A DNA stretch of 64,000 nt, taken from contig DDSV01000002.1 in the NCBI GenBank assembly GCA_002344215.1, positions 1-64,000 on the forward strand, given 5' to 3'. A program made the translations under genes and the position numbers. Positions within the stretch are counted from its first letter, which is position 1. Every line of letters starts with the position of its first letter. The notes under the pieces are model-generated. The model searched no databases. It was given only the letters and a program-made list of their open reading frames with translations, and was not told the DNA's origin. This stretch comes from Akkermansiaceae bacterium UBA2381 (lineage in GTDB: Bacteria; Verrucomicrobiota; Verrucomicrobiia; Verrucomicrobiales; DEV007). Of this stretch, positions 15,973 through 25,782 are shown in pieces.

Positions 15973-16575
15973 GTGAACCGCGAATCGAACATAAAAGTGA
16001 ACGTGCTTCCCCTTTGGGAGGTGCTTCTCCTCGTGTTGATTACCGTCGGATACCGGGTCTTTGCCTCGTATTTCGGATTTCTCGGAAACACCGCGCCGCT
16101 CATGGCGGTGACCTTTGGTGGAGCCATGCTGCTCGGATCCCGTTGCTGGTGGCTGCCCGTCGTCATGCTGCTGGTGAGTGATCTGATTCTCGGGGTGCTT
16201 CATGGCGCTGGAGGCATCGGCGGATACACCGCGATGTCGGCCGCCGTTTATTTTCTCGTCGCCTACGCCGGTGGACTGGCCGGTCGCTCGGATCGGATCT
16301 GGCCCGTCCTTTGGTGCGGGACGCTTTTTTCCGGCGTCTTTTTTTACGTCATCGCCAATACTTACAGCTGGCTGATGTGGCCGGGGTATGAGATGTCGGC
16401 CGCCGGCTGGTGGCAGAGTCAGACGACGGGATTGCCCGGGTTCTCCCCGCCGGCGTGGATGTTTCTCCGCAATTCCCTGATCGCTGATTCGATCTGGTGC
16501 GCCCTCGCCGGTGTGCTCTGTCTGCTTCGTCAGCACGGAGACGCCAGGGCTGCGGCACCCGTAAGGGGAGCGTAG
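15973..16575 (+). CDS. Integral membrane protein, DUF6580-like putative transporter
   Basis: 200 residues, starting at a GTG, with about five or six hydrophobic helices. The segment APLMAVTFGGAMLLGSRCWWLPVVMLLVSDLILG, with a Gly-rich helix followed by a buried Asp, resembles the DUF6580 family, thought to be transport S-component-like proteins. The C-terminal half (PGFSPPAWMFLRNSLIADSIWCALAGVLCLL) continues the pattern. Substrate is unknown. It follows trxA by 57 bases, so co-transcription is possible. Confidence 0.65.
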   Translation: MNRESNIKVNVLPLWEVLLLVLITVGYRVFASYFGFLGNTAPLMAVTFGGAMLLGSRCWWLPVVMLLVSDLILGVLHGAGGIGGYTAMSAAVYFLVAYAGGLAGRSDRIWPVLWCGTLFSGVFFYVIANTYSWLMWPGYEMSAAGWWQSQTTGLPGFSPPAWMFLRNSLIADSIWCALAGVLCLLRQHGDARAAAPVRGA

Positions 16576-16656
16576 CGGATCCCGAAAGCGGGACTCCGGA
16601 CTCGAATTTTTTTGTGCATTCGCTTTACCTTGCGAGTCATCGAATTAAGATCGGGC

Positions 16657-18774
16657 ATGTCAAAAGCAGCCCATCCTTTTCTGGATCACGATTTTCACAT
16701 TCGCTGGTCTCAGCTCGTTCCCGAGGCGGTTGTTCCGGATATTCAGGAGGCCCTGCGATTGGCTCAGGAGAAGATCGACCTGCTCTCCGCCCCCTTTGAT
16801 TCCGACGAATTAACTTTCGAGAACACCCTGCTCGAGTTGGAAGAGTCGACCGAGCTTCTCTCCGCCGCGTGGGGCCGGGTGGGTCACCTCGATTCGGTCC
16901 GCAACAGTGATGAATTGCGGGCCGCTCACAACGAGATGCTGTCCGAAGTGACGCAGTTTTACTCGCGCATTCCTCTGAACGCCTCCCTGTGGAACCGGAT
17001 CAAGGCCTACGCCATCACCGAGGAAGCGCTGGGACTGGAGGGCGTTCGGAAACGGTTCTTCGATGAAACGGTAAAGGACTTTCTCCGAAGCGGTGCCGGA
17101 CTTCCCGAGGAGAAAAAACAGCGCCTCGAGGAGGTCCAATCCGAACTCGCGAGGATCACCCAGAAGTTCTCGGAGAACGTCCTCGACTCGACGAATGCCT
17201 GGGAACTGGTTCTGGAGGATGACTCCCGCCTCGGGGGTGTGCCGGAGACCGCGCTTTCGGTTCTCCGAGGAGAGGCCGCCGCAAAAGGGCTCGGATCCGA
17301 TGAGGCACCTGTCTACCGGATCACGCTCAAAGCCCCCGTCTATTTTCCGGTGCTGGAGTATGCGGATGATGCCTCCCTGCGTGAGGAGATCTGGAAGGGC
17401 AGCATTACGGTGGGCTTCAGCGGTGAATTCGATAACACCGAACTCATCTGGGAGATTCTCAAACTGAGACACGAGCGCGCCGAAATTCTCGGCAAAGCCA
17501 ACTTCGCGGATCAGGTTCTCGAAGAGCGTATGGCCGGCAGCGGCGAGGCCGCCCTGGCCTTTGTTGAGGATCTCGCGGAGCGGACCAAACCCTATTTCAA
17601 GCGGGACATCGCGGAGCTGGATGCTTTCCGGAAAAAGCATGAACCGGAGTGGAAGGGCCTCTTCGAGCCCTGGGACGTGGCCTACTGGTCGGAAAAGCTG
17701 CGCAAGGAAAACTACCACTTCGACGAAGAGGAAGTCCGTCCCTACTTCGCGATCGGGAATGTCATCGAGGGCATGTTTCGTCTGACGGAACAGGTTTTCG
17801 GATTCAAAATCCTTGAGCGGGAAGTGGTCTACGCGAAGCCCGGGGAGACTCCGCAAGGTGACGGGGTCGAAGTCTGGCATCCCGAAGTGAAGTTCTATGA
17901 GCTTCATGACGCGGAGAGCGGCCAGCATCTTGGTTCCTTTTATGCCGACTGGCATCCGCGCGAGGAGAAGCGCGGTGGAGCGTGGATGAACTACCTGAGA
18001 ACCGGTTCGCCCGAACTTGAGGGCAGGCCGCGCGAACCACACCTCGGGTTGATCTGCGGCAACCTGACGCCTTCATCGAAGGGCAAGCCCGCTCTTCTGA
18101 CCCACCGGGAAGTTGAGACGATCTTTCACGAATTCGGGCACCTTCTTCATCACCTCCTCGGTGAGGTCGAAATCAAATCCCTGAACGGGGTGAAGGTGGT
18201 CTGGGATTTTGTGGAACTCCCTTCCCAGATTCTCGAGAATTTCTGCTGGTCGCGCACCAGTCTCGATTTCTTCGCGAAGCATTACGAGACCGGCGAGCCG
18301 ATTCCCGAGGAACTCTTCCGCAAGATGCTCGGTGCGAGAAACTTCCAGTCCGCCATGGTCCAGATGCGGCAGCTTGCCTTTGGAAAAATGGATCTCGATC
18401 TGCACATCAACCATTTCGAGCGGCCCGAGACGCTGACCCTCGACGAGGTCGTCTGGCATATTCTTGACGGCTACGTCATGCGTCTCGCGACCTCACCTCC
18501 GACGATGGCGCGGCGCTTCACCCACCTCTTTGCCAGTGCGACGGGCTATGCGGCCGGTTATTACTCCTACAAATGGGCCGAAGTCCTCGATGCGGATGCC
18601 TTCACCCGCTTTGCCGGAGCCGGAGTGATCAGTCCGGAAGTCGGACGCGAATTCAGGGATAAAATCCTCAGCCGGGGAAATTCCGATGATGCCGCCAAGC
18701 TCTTCCGTGACTTCATGGGACGCGATCCCGAGCTCAATGCGCTCCTCGAGCGGAGCGGATTGGTGACTGCCTAG
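16657..18774 (+). CDS. M3 family metallopeptidase, oligopeptidase A-like
   Basis: 705 residues, close to the 680 of oligopeptidase A (PrlC). The thermolysin-type zinc motif is His491-Glu-Phe-Gly-His495 (TIFHEFGHLLHHLL), followed about 25 residues later by the third ligand region (DFVELPSQILENFCW). The N-terminal helical domain (FENTLLELEESTELLSAAWGRVGHL) matches the family. The enzyme degrades short peptides in the cytoplasm, including released signal peptides. The ATG at 16657 (MSKAAHPFL) is chosen over upstream frame extension with no similarity. No signal peptide. Confidence 0.93.
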   Translation: MSKAAHPFLDHDFHIRWSQLVPEAVVPDIQEALRLAQEKIDLLSAPFDSDELTFENTLLELEESTELLSAAWGRVGHLDSVRNSDELRAAHNEMLSEVTQFYSRIPLNASLWNRIKAYAITEEALGLEGVRKRFFDETVKDFLRSGAGLPEEKKQRLEEVQSELARITQKFSENVLDSTNAWELVLEDDSRLGGVPETALSVLRGEAAAKGLGSDEAPVYRITLKAPVYFPVLEYADDASLREEIWKGSITVGFSGEFDNTELIWEILKLRHERAEILGKANFADQVLEERMAGSGEAALAFVEDLAERTKPYFKRDIAELDAFRKKHEPEWKGLFEPWDVAYWSEKLRKENYHFDEEEVRPYFAIGNVIEGMFRLTEQVFGFKILEREVVYAKPGETPQGDGVEVWHPEVKFYELHDAESGQHLGSFYADWHPREEKRGGAWMNYLRTGSPELEGRPREPHLGLICGNLTPSSKGKPALLTHREVETIFHEFGHLLHHLLGEVEIKSLNGVKVVWDFVELPSQILENFCWSRTSLDFFAKHYETGEPIPEELFRKMLGARNFQSAMVQMRQLAFGKMDLDLHINHFERPETLTLDEVVWHILDGYVMRLATSPPTMARRFTHLFASATGYAAGYYSYKWAEVLDADAFTRFAGAGVISPEVGREFRDKILSRGNSDDAAKLFRDFMGRDPELNALLERSGLVTA

Positions 18775-18798
18775 AGCCCGCCCCCGGAGGAGGCTGAA

Positions 18799-20400
18799 TC
18801 AACCGCGGTGCTCAAGCGCCGCGGCCACGAACCCTTTGAAGAGGGGGTGCGGAGCGGTGGGTTTGCTCTGAAACTCGGGGTGGAACTGTACCGCGATAAA
18901 GAAGGGGTGCGAGGGGATCTCAATGATCTCACCAAGCTTGCCGTCTGGCGAGGTTCCGGCCAGTTTGAGTCCCTTCTCCAGATAGAGCGGAAGGTAGTTC
19001 TGGTTCAGTTCGTAGCGATGGCGATGGCGCTCGTTGACTGAGTTTTTCCCGTAGAGGGCGGCGGCCCGGCTTCCGGGTGCCATCTTAGTTTCCCAGGTGC
19101 CCAGTCGCATCGTGCCGCCTTTGCCCTGAATCGCTTTTTGATCCTCAAGCAGGCAGATGACGGGATGGGGGGTTCCCTCATCGAACTCGGTGCTGTGGGC
19201 ATGCTCCATTCCACAAGCGTGGCGGGCAAACTCGATCGTCGCGATCTGCATGCCGAGACAAATGCCGAAGTAAGGAATGCCCTTTTCACGGGCATATTGC
19301 GCGGCCTGGATCTTGCCCTCGATGCCGCGGTCTCCGAAGCCGCCGGGAATAAGAATACCGGAAACGCCGTCGAGATACTTCGCCGCGCCGAACTCTTCGA
19401 TATCACTTGAATCGATCCGAACCACTTCGACGTGAGTGTCATTGGCCGCGCCGGCGTGGGTGAGGCTCTCGTAGATGGACTTGTAGGCGTCCTTGAGGTC
19501 GATGTACTTGCCGACCACTCCGATTTTGACGTGGTGACTGGGGTTGACGATGCGGTCGACCATGTTGCGCCACTCAAGCAGGTCGGGCTCTTTCGTGACG
19601 AGGCCGAGACGCTCGCAGATGATGTCGTCGAGGTGCTGGTCGTGCAGGTTCAGCGGGGCGCGGTAAATGGTGCCCGACACGTCGAGGAAGGGAATGACGG
19701 CCTCGGGGCGCACGTTACAGAACATGGAAATCTTTTTCCGCACGTCCTGATCGATGGGTTGTTCGGCGCGGCAGAGAATGACATCGGGAGTGATCCCGAT
19801 CTCGCGCAGCTTCGCCACGCTCTGCTGGGTCGGTTTGGTCTTCAGTTCCTCGGCGGCCTTGATGTAAGGCACCAGGGTGGTGTGGATGAAGGCAACGTTC
19901 TCGTGGCCGACTTCGTCCTTGAACTGGCGCAACGCCTCAAGGAAGGGCAATCCCTCGATGTCTCCGGTGGTGCCGCCGATTTCGGTGATGATGATATCGA
20001 TATCGTCGCGTTGGGCGACCTCGTGGATGCGGTTCTTGATCACGTCGGTGACGTGGGGGATGACCTGCACGGTCGCGCCGAGGTAAACGCCCTCGCGCTC
20101 GTTCTTGATCACTGTCTCGTAGACCTGACCGCTCGTGATGTTGTTCAGCTTGGAAAGGCGACCGCTCGTGAAACGCTCGTAGTGGCCGAGATCGAGGTCG
20201 GTTTCGGCTCCGTCGTCGAGGACGTAGACTTCGCCGTGTTGAAAGGGACTCATCGTCCCCGGATCGACATTCAGATAGGGATCGAACTTCTGCATGAGGA
20301 CGCGCAGACCGCGACGCTCCAGCAGTTGTCCGAGAGCGGCAGCCGCGAGACCTTTTCCGAGCGAACTGACCACTCCTCCTGTGACGAAGATATACTTCAT
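18799..20400 (-). CDS. pyrG: CTP synthase
   Basis: 533 residues. The N-terminal synthetase domain begins MKYIFVTGGVVSSLGKG with the P-loop and contains YLNVDPGTMSPFQHGEVYVLDDG and IIEIGGTTGDIEG-type sequence. The C-terminal glutaminase domain has the oxyanion loop GGFGDRG and the nucleophile Cys in YFGICLGMQ, then the His-Glu pair (VQFHPEFQSKP). It converts UTP to CTP using glutamine ammonia. It overlaps kdsB by four bases (ATGA). The pairing makes sense because KdsB consumes CTP. Confidence 0.98.
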   Translation of the reverse strand: MKYIFVTGGVVSSLGKGLAAAALGQLLERRGLRVLMQKFDPYLNVDPGTMSPFQHGEVYVLDDGAETDLDLGHYERFTSGRLSKLNNITSGQVYETVIKNEREGVYLGATVQVIPHVTDVIKNRIHEVAQRDDIDIIITEIGGTTGDIEGLPFLEALRQFKDEVGHENVAFIHTTLVPYIKAAEELKTKPTQQSVAKLREIGITPDVILCRAEQPIDQDVRKKISMFCNVRPEAVIPFLDVSGTIYRAPLNLHDQHLDDIICERLGLVTKEPDLLEWRNMVDRIVNPSHHVKIGVVGKYIDLKDAYKSIYESLTHAGAANDTHVEVVRIDSSDIEEFGAAKYLDGVSGILIPGGFGDRGIEGKIQAAQYAREKGIPYFGICLGMQIATIEFARHACGMEHAHSTEFDEGTPHPVICLLEDQKAIQGKGGTMRLGTWETKMAPGSRAAALYGKNSVNERHRHRYELNQNYLPLYLEKGLKLAGTSPDGKLGEIIEIPSHPFFIAVQFHPEFQSKPTAPHPLFKGFVAAALEHRG

Positions 20401-21143
20401 TGTGAAAGCAAATCGTGGAGTATCGCCGCCTGCTCGGGAGTGTCAACGCCGGGGGAGGTATCCCCGGTTAAAACGACACGAATCCTTGCCCCGTTCTCCA
20501 GAGCACGCAGTTGTTCAAGGCCTTCGGTGCGCTCAAGAAGTGAGGGCTCCCAGGCGACGAAGTCAAAAAGGAAGTCCCGGCGGAATCCGTAAATCCCCTT
20601 GTGACGGTAATAAATCAGGTCATCCGGAACACTTCGCGGATGCGGAATCTGGCTGCGCGAGAAGTAAAGGGCATGCCCGTTCCGGTCGATCGTGACCTTG
20701 ACCACATTCGGGTCGCCGAGGATCGGATCCGAGGCGGGGAGGGGGTTGGCCGCCGTAATCATGGGCAAAGCGGGATCGGCGAGGAGGGCCGCCGCGAGCG
20801 AATCGATCAAACCCGGATCAATGAGCGGCTCGTCGCCCTGAATATTGATGATATGGGACATTTCGGGAAAGGCGGACGCCACTTCCGCGGCCCGGTCGGT
20901 TCCGCTGGGGTGATCGGGCCGGGTCATCGTGGCGTGTCCGCCAAAGGCCTCGACGGCGGCGGCGATGCGCTCGTCATCCGTTGCCACGGTCGTTCGGGTG
21001 AGCTCCCGGCATTCGAGACAGCGCTCCCAGACGTGCTGGACGAGGGGTTTCCCGGCGATGAGATGCAGGGGTTTCCCGGGAAAGCGGGTTGAGCCCCAGC
21101 GGGCCGGGATCACACCGAGGACTTGAGAGGGTTGGGTCGCCAT
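20397..21143 (-). CDS. kdsB: 3-deoxy-manno-octulosonate cytidylyltransferase
   Basis: 248 residues, the normal size. The N-terminus VLGVIPARWGSTRFPGKPL is the nucleotide-binding signature; IINIQGDEPLIDP and the ATDDERI segment are also diagnostic. KdsB activates Kdo with CTP to CMP-Kdo for the inner core of lipopolysaccharide. It is first in an operon with pyrG, with overlapping stop and start codons. A start at 21143 is preceded by an in-frame region without similarity. Confidence 0.97.
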   Translation of the reverse strand: MATQPSQVLGVIPARWGSTRFPGKPLHLIAGKPLVQHVWERCLECRELTRTTVATDDERIAAAVEAFGGHATMTRPDHPSGTDRAAEVASAFPEMSHIINIQGDEPLIDPGLIDSLAAALLADPALPMITAANPLPASDPILGDPNVVKVTIDRNGHALYFSRSQIPHPRSVPDDLIYYRHKGIYGFRRDFLFDFVAWEPSLLERTEGLEQLRALENGARIRVVLTGDTSPGVDTPEQAAILHDLLSQ

Positions 21144-21231
21144 CTTGAGAGGGTTGGGTCTCTTGATGAAGGCGAGGTTTGTCCATTAATCAAGGGAATC
21201 CGATTGAATTCACGCCGGAACCGGTGAAAAC

Positions 21232-21870
21232 GTGAGCCGAACCAACCCTGATACGACTGTGGAAATTGCCTGCCTGGATCTCGAAGGTGTCCTTGTTCCG
21301 GAAATCTGGATCAATGTGGCGCAGAAAACCGGAATCGACGCCCTCCTCGCGACGACGCGGGACATTCCCGATTATGACGTCCTGATGACGCAGCGGCTCC
21401 GCATCCTTGACGAGCACGGGCTGAAGATCGGGGACCTTCAGGAAGTCATCGACAGCCTTGGCCCGCTCGACGGGGCGCTTGAGTTCCTCGACTGGCTGAA
21501 GTCCGAGTTTCAGGTCGTTATCCTGTCCGATACTTTTTACGAGTTCGCCAAACCGCTCATGCGTCAGCTCGGATATCCGACCCTCTTCTGCCACCGTCTC
21601 GGCATTGCGGAAGACGGCCGCGTCGAAGCCTATCACCTCCGTATGCCCGACCAGAAACGTGAGGCGGTGAAACGTTTCCACGAACTGAAGTTCAAGGTCA
21701 TTGCGGCGGGTGATTCCTACAACGACACCAGTATGCTCGGCGAAGCGGATCGCGGCATCCTTTTCTGCCCTCCGCAAAATGTCATCGATGAGTTCCCCCA
21801 GTTTCCGGTGACGACGGATTACGGGCAGCTCAAGGCGGCGTTTCTGGAGGCGCGGGCGGCGTTGCGGTGA
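21232..21870 (+). CDS. thrH: Bifunctional phosphoserine phosphatase/homoserine phosphotransferase ThrH
   Basis: 212 residues, HAD superfamily. Motif I is CLDLEGVLVPEIW (Asp16, with Glu replacing the second Asp, as typical for ThrH), motif II is VVILSDTFYEF, and motif IV is VIAAGDSYNDTSML. The whole sequence follows the pseudomonad ThrH pattern (TTRDIPDYDVLM, LRILDEHGLKIGDLQEVI). The enzyme moves phosphate from phosphoserine to homoserine. A GTG start at 21232 fits the family N-terminus; no ATG is available nearby. Confidence 0.95.
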   Translation: MSRTNPDTTVEIACLDLEGVLVPEIWINVAQKTGIDALLATTRDIPDYDVLMTQRLRILDEHGLKIGDLQEVIDSLGPLDGALEFLDWLKSEFQVVILSDTFYEFAKPLMRQLGYPTLFCHRLGIAEDGRVEAYHLRMPDQKREAVKRFHELKFKVIAAGDSYNDTSMLGEADRGILFCPPQNVIDEFPQFPVTTDYGQLKAAFLEARAALR

Positions 21871-21877
21871 GCTGGCT

Positions 21878-22222
21878 CTAATACCCGAAAATAGTCCTGC
21901 GCAGGAAGAATCCAAGGGGGAGCGCGACCATCCCGAAGATCGGGAGAACCGTGGCCATCGCGATGCGCTGCCGCAGATCCGGTTCGTAAAAGAATTCGGC
22001 CAATGCCCAGACGAGGATGGCGGAGATCACGAAACACACGATGACTGCGGGAATGGGATCACCCAGCGCCATGGTGACTGGAAGAGCATAGAGAAGCAGG
22101 AAGGCAATCGGAGCGGTCCTCCACCAGTCAAGCTCCAGCGAATACCTCCCGATGGCCCAAACGAAGGTCTGAATCGAAATCACGAGGAACAAGAGGGCGA
22201 TGTAGGTGGCGGGATCTCTCAT
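21878..22222 (-). CDS. Small integral membrane protein
   Basis: 114 residues with four predicted membrane helices: YIALLFLVISIQTFVWAI, APIAFLLLYALPVTMAL, PAVIVCFVISAILVWALAEFF and VLPIFGMVALPLGFFL. No family is recognised and there are no obvious catalytic residues. It lies convergent to thrH, with 7 bases between stops, and 11 bases downstream of nothing on its own strand except the esterase gene, whose start is far to the right. Confidence 0.6.
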   Translation of the reverse strand: MRDPATYIALLFLVISIQTFVWAIGRYSLELDWWRTAPIAFLLLYALPVTMALGDPIPAVIVCFVISAILVWALAEFFYEPDLRQRIAMATVLPIFGMVALPLGFFLRRTIFGY

Positions 22223-22233
22223 CAGTGGATTTT

Positions 22234-24324
22234 CTACCTCATCCCCACCGCACTCGTCACCATCGCACCCCGCTCATCGGTCAGGGTCACGACCCAGGTA
22301 TTGGCTTCCTGCGGCAGACCTTTGGCGATGACTTTTCCCTCCTCGATCGTTGCCGCGACACTTTGCCATTCGCGATCCGATCTCCGTCCGGTCGCCGAGG
22401 TATAGTGCAGTTCGGCTTTGAGGATCTTTGTTTTTGATTCAAAAGGAACAGTGACGGTGTCTCCCTCGACGGTCATTTCTCCGACGGCGGGAAGCGGAAC
22501 TCCCCCCTTCAGGAATGAATCGACGTAGATCCCGATTTCAGCGGGAGCCCATCCGGGTGGATGTCCGTGAACCATGCGCGGCTGAATGCGAAAGGTCGTC
22601 GGTCCTTTCACAAGAGCATAGGATTTTGCATAGCTGTCGAGGACGTAATGGATGTCGTGGGTGCCGTTGACCCAGAAGGTCGGGATGATGCACTTGCCGA
22701 GATGGCTCGAGGGATCGTAGGCGGCAATCCAGGCGTCGCGGCGATCGCCGAGTTTGTCGATGGAAGGTTTCTGTACGGACTCACCCTCATGAAGAAATCC
22801 GCATCCGTAGACAGGCACGGCGGCCTTGAAGCGGTCATCGAGCGAGGCGGCGAGGCAGGTGGTGTAACCTCCCCAGCTGATTCCAGTGACGGCGGTGCGC
22901 TCGGGATCGACTCCGGGAAACTGCCGGAGAAGGGTGTGGGCCTTCATCACATTTGCCACCGCGTGGTAGGGCCAGTCGTTGTCGATCTCTCCACCGATAC
23001 AGTCGAACTTCTCCCCATGGCCGTGGTCGAGTCCGCCTTTTTCAAGCCGGATCCGTTCCTCGCGCTTGTGACCGTGATCGGCGATCTTTTCCCCCTTGTC
23101 ATCGAAGCGGGCAGTCGGCGGACGGTGTCCTGACAGATCCATCGCGATGGCGGCATAGCCCCGCTTTGCCCAGAGCCAGACCCAGTCGGAGAAGGCGGTG
23201 CCTCCTCCTCCGTGAATGAGCACGATGCCCGGAAAGGTCTCATTTTCCCCTGCGGTTCCGATCGTCTTCGGCGAGGCGTAAAAGGCGAAGACTTCGGTCG
23301 TTTTGCCCGCGACGGGTTCACCTTCGTAAATGAGCGACTGGATTCGGGCCGTTTTGTCCTCGATCCGGAACGCGGGGACTTCGGACTTGAGCCGATCAAT
23401 CGGCCAGACACCGGCGGTGGTCTCCGGGGAGGGCACAGGGGCCTCGTCGCGATTCAGTTTTAGAAGAGCCGCCGCATATCGTCGACCGATCTCCTCCTGG
23501 CTGGCGGTGTCGAAGTGAACGCCGTCACCGATGTGGCCTTTGAGTTCCCGGGCATCCACACAGGCGGTGCCGGGCTGTTGCTTCGGGAGATCGAGGAGAA
23601 GGCGATTGATTCCGGCCTTGTCGTTCTCCGGAGTGTCGGGCTTCATCTCACCGATGGTGCAGGCGACAAAAGGCAGGTCGGGGTCGCCCAGATCCGAACG
23701 CAATCGATCCACGAGATTGCCGAGCGCGGCGGCGTAGACATCAATTTTTCCCGGCCGCGCGTCGGCCTCGCCCTGAAGCCAGAGGACGCCGCGCAGGCGG
23801 GTTTTCCCGGTGGGACCCTGAGAAAGGGCGAGTTTGGCGCGTCGGATCGCTTCAAGGTAAAGGGGCCCTTCTTTGCCCCAGAGACTGATCGCCGATCCGC
23901 CTTTGGCGCAGGGAATCAGGCCGATGCGGGCGGAGGGATCCGAGGCCAGCATTGCCTCCGCAAACGCCAATCCGGGGCCGACCCCGGCGTTGTCGTGACC
24001 GGCAAAGGTTTGCGGGTCGCCCGTGAGGTGAAGGGGATGACGGGCGAGATACCAGGCATCGTTTTTCAGATGCATCATCGCGATGGAGGGCGAATTCAGC
24101 GGAGTTTCCGGCATGGTGCCGCGCCCCTTCATGTTCGATTGCCCGATGAGGAGATACAGATCCAGCCGTTCCGATCCCTTCGGAAGCTGGTTGATCTCTG
24201 TGGCGATCAGGGGAGGAGACGTCGGTGGCGGCGTCGCGATTTTTTTGTCCTGGGCCAAAGCCGGGGAATGAGGGAGGGACAGGAGAACCAGGGCGGTGAG
24301 GCTGAACTTGTAGAGGGTTTTCAT
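22234..24324 (-). CDS. Secreted two-domain esterase: SASA/DUF303 sialate O-acetylesterase plus alpha/beta hydrolase
   Basis: 696 residues from 24324, where a signal peptide begins (MKTLYKFSLTALVLLSLPHSPALA). The first domain, about residues 50-290, has the SGNH-like nucleophile in LYLLIGQSNMKGRG (Ser63), then PCAKGGSAI and GVHFDTASQEEIG with the His. The second domain, about 340-640, is an alpha/beta hydrolase with GIVLIHGGGGTAFSDW as oxyanion region and nucleophile elbow GISWGGYTTC. The last 60 residues are beta-rich. Both domains suggest removal of acetyl or other ester groups from polysaccharides outside the inner membrane. Confidence 0.88.
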   Translation of the reverse strand: MKTLYKFSLTALVLLSLPHSPALAQDKKIATPPPTSPPLIATEINQLPKGSERLDLYLLIGQSNMKGRGTMPETPLNSPSIAMMHLKNDAWYLARHPLHLTGDPQTFAGHDNAGVGPGLAFAEAMLASDPSARIGLIPCAKGGSAISLWGKEGPLYLEAIRRAKLALSQGPTGKTRLRGVLWLQGEADARPGKIDVYAAALGNLVDRLRSDLGDPDLPFVACTIGEMKPDTPENDKAGINRLLLDLPKQQPGTACVDARELKGHIGDGVHFDTASQEEIGRRYAAALLKLNRDEAPVPSPETTAGVWPIDRLKSEVPAFRIEDKTARIQSLIYEGEPVAGKTTEVFAFYASPKTIGTAGENETFPGIVLIHGGGGTAFSDWVWLWAKRGYAAIAMDLSGHRPPTARFDDKGEKIADHGHKREERIRLEKGGLDHGHGEKFDCIGGEIDNDWPYHAVANVMKAHTLLRQFPGVDPERTAVTGISWGGYTTCLAASLDDRFKAAVPVYGCGFLHEGESVQKPSIDKLGDRRDAWIAAYDPSSHLGKCIIPTFWVNGTHDIHYVLDSYAKSYALVKGPTTFRIQPRMVHGHPPGWAPAEIGIYVDSFLKGGVPLPAVGEMTVEGDTVTVPFESKTKILKAELHYTSATGRRSDREWQSVAATIEEGKVIAKGLPQEANTWVVTLTDERGAMVTSAVGMR

Positions 24325-24454
24325 GATGATGGACCTCGAGCGTGGAGGATGAAGGCTTGGGACCGACGGAGGCGGAATCATTTCGCGGATGAACTGATTT
24401 GACGAGTCCAAAATTCGAAACCGTTGTCCGCCTAACGGTGCGGGCGGGGAGGGA

Positions 24455-25726
24455 TCACTGAAGACTGATCTCAAACGATTCGCCGCGAAAAAGCCCGAGG
24501 GTTTCGCCCACGAGAAACAGGGACCCGGCGACGAGCGTTTTTCCACCGAGGCGGCGGGATTGCTCGATCGCCTCATGCACGGTGGTGGCGGTGTCGACCG
24601 GGATCCCGGTTCCTCCCGCGTCGATGAGGGCGGCGCTCATTTCGTCAAGGGAGAGCCGCCGCTCGGACTTCACCGGAATGAGAATGACAGACTCGATCAC
24701 CGGAAGAAGCGCCTTGAAGATTCCGGCAACATCTTTTGAGGCGACCGCGCCGAATACGAGGCGGGCTTTTTCTCCGGGGTAGCACTCTTCCCAGGTCCGG
24801 CGAAGCACTTCCGCCGCATCGGGGTTGTGAGCACCGTCGAGGATGAGATCGTCGGCGAGGCGCTGGAACCGACCCGGCCAGAAGGTGTCGGCGAGGGAAC
24901 GGCGTATACCCTGCTCAGTAAGACGGTCGCCTGCCACCCGGCAAACGGCTTCGACGGCGAGGGCGGCGTTCTCCCGCTGATGCGGCCCCGCCAACCCGAG
25001 CTCCCACTCCTCCGGAATCGGGTGGACTTCGATGCAGGGAATCCCGAGAGAAAGGGCTTTTCGCCCGACCACGTCGCGCGCCTCCGGCAGCAGATTGCCA
25101 ATCACGACGGGAGTGTTCGGTTTGAGTATGCCTGCCTTTTCGGAGGCGATTTCGCGAATGGTTTCACCGAGCCACTGCTGATGATCGAGCGAAATTGAAG
25201 TGATGATACTGACATCCGAGGGCACCGCATTGGTGGCGTCGAGGCGTCCTCCCATTCCGGTTTCGAGGATGATGACCTCACAATTTTCACGGCAGAAAAT
25301 CTGCATGGCCAATCCAAGGCTGATTTCGAAAAAGGTCGGGTGAAACTCCCAGGTCGAGACGATCTCTCGAATTTCGGAGAGACCTTCTGCGACGGCGGTT
25401 TCGCTGACGACTCCGCCATTCACCCGGATGCGCTCCCGATAAGTGACCAGATGGGGTGAGGTGAACAACCCGGTCCGCAAGCCCGCATCGCGGAGAATCC
25501 GTTCCGAAAAGGCGCAGACGGATCCTTTCCCGTTCGTTCCGGCGACATGAATGATTTTTTTCCCCTCTATCCCGGGCGGGATCGAAAGGCAGTCAAGCAG
25601 CCGGGTCGTGTTTTCCAGTCCGAGCTTGATGCCGAAGGTCTGGGTTCCGTAGAGCCAGTCGAGAGATTCCTGATAGTTCAAAGCGGGACCAATTACGTAC
25701 AAAGCAAAAGCCCTGTCTACGGTCAT
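24455..25726 (-). CDS. folC: Dihydrofolate/folylpolyglutamate synthase
   Basis: 423 residues, family length. The Mur-ligase-type P-loop is IIHVAGTNGKGSVCAF, followed by TSPHLVTYRERIRVNG, the metal-binding ETGMGGRLDATN, SLDHQQWLGETIREIASEKAGI and the ADP-site LILDGAHNPDA. It adds glutamate to folates in the cytoplasm. The canonical FolC N-terminus starts around NYQESLDWLYGTQTFG, so the true start could be slightly downstream of 25726. The short gap to the barrel gene upstream (56 bases) leaves room for a promoter or read-through. Confidence 0.95.
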   Translation of the reverse strand: MTVDRAFALYVIGPALNYQESLDWLYGTQTFGIKLGLENTTRLLDCLSIPPGIEGKKIIHVAGTNGKGSVCAFSERILRDAGLRTGLFTSPHLVTYRERIRVNGGVVSETAVAEGLSEIREIVSTWEFHPTFFEISLGLAMQIFCRENCEVIILETGMGGRLDATNAVPSDVSIITSISLDHQQWLGETIREIASEKAGILKPNTPVVIGNLLPEARDVVGRKALSLGIPCIEVHPIPEEWELGLAGPHQRENAALAVEAVCRVAGDRLTEQGIRRSLADTFWPGRFQRLADDLILDGAHNPDAAEVLRRTWEECYPGEKARLVFGAVASKDVAGIFKALLPVIESVILIPVKSERRLSLDEMSAALIDAGGTGIPVDTATTVHEAIEQSRRLGGKTLVAGSLFLVGETLGLFRGESFEISLQ

Positions 25727-25782
25727 TTCCGCAGACAGGACTTGGAAGCTAAAGTGAGCTTGTTTCGGGGTTGGGAAGGGGA

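Noticed and set aside
19432..20592. Long open frame antisense to pyrG and kdsB
   Set aside because: It crosses the boundary of two well-identified genes and has no motif of its own.
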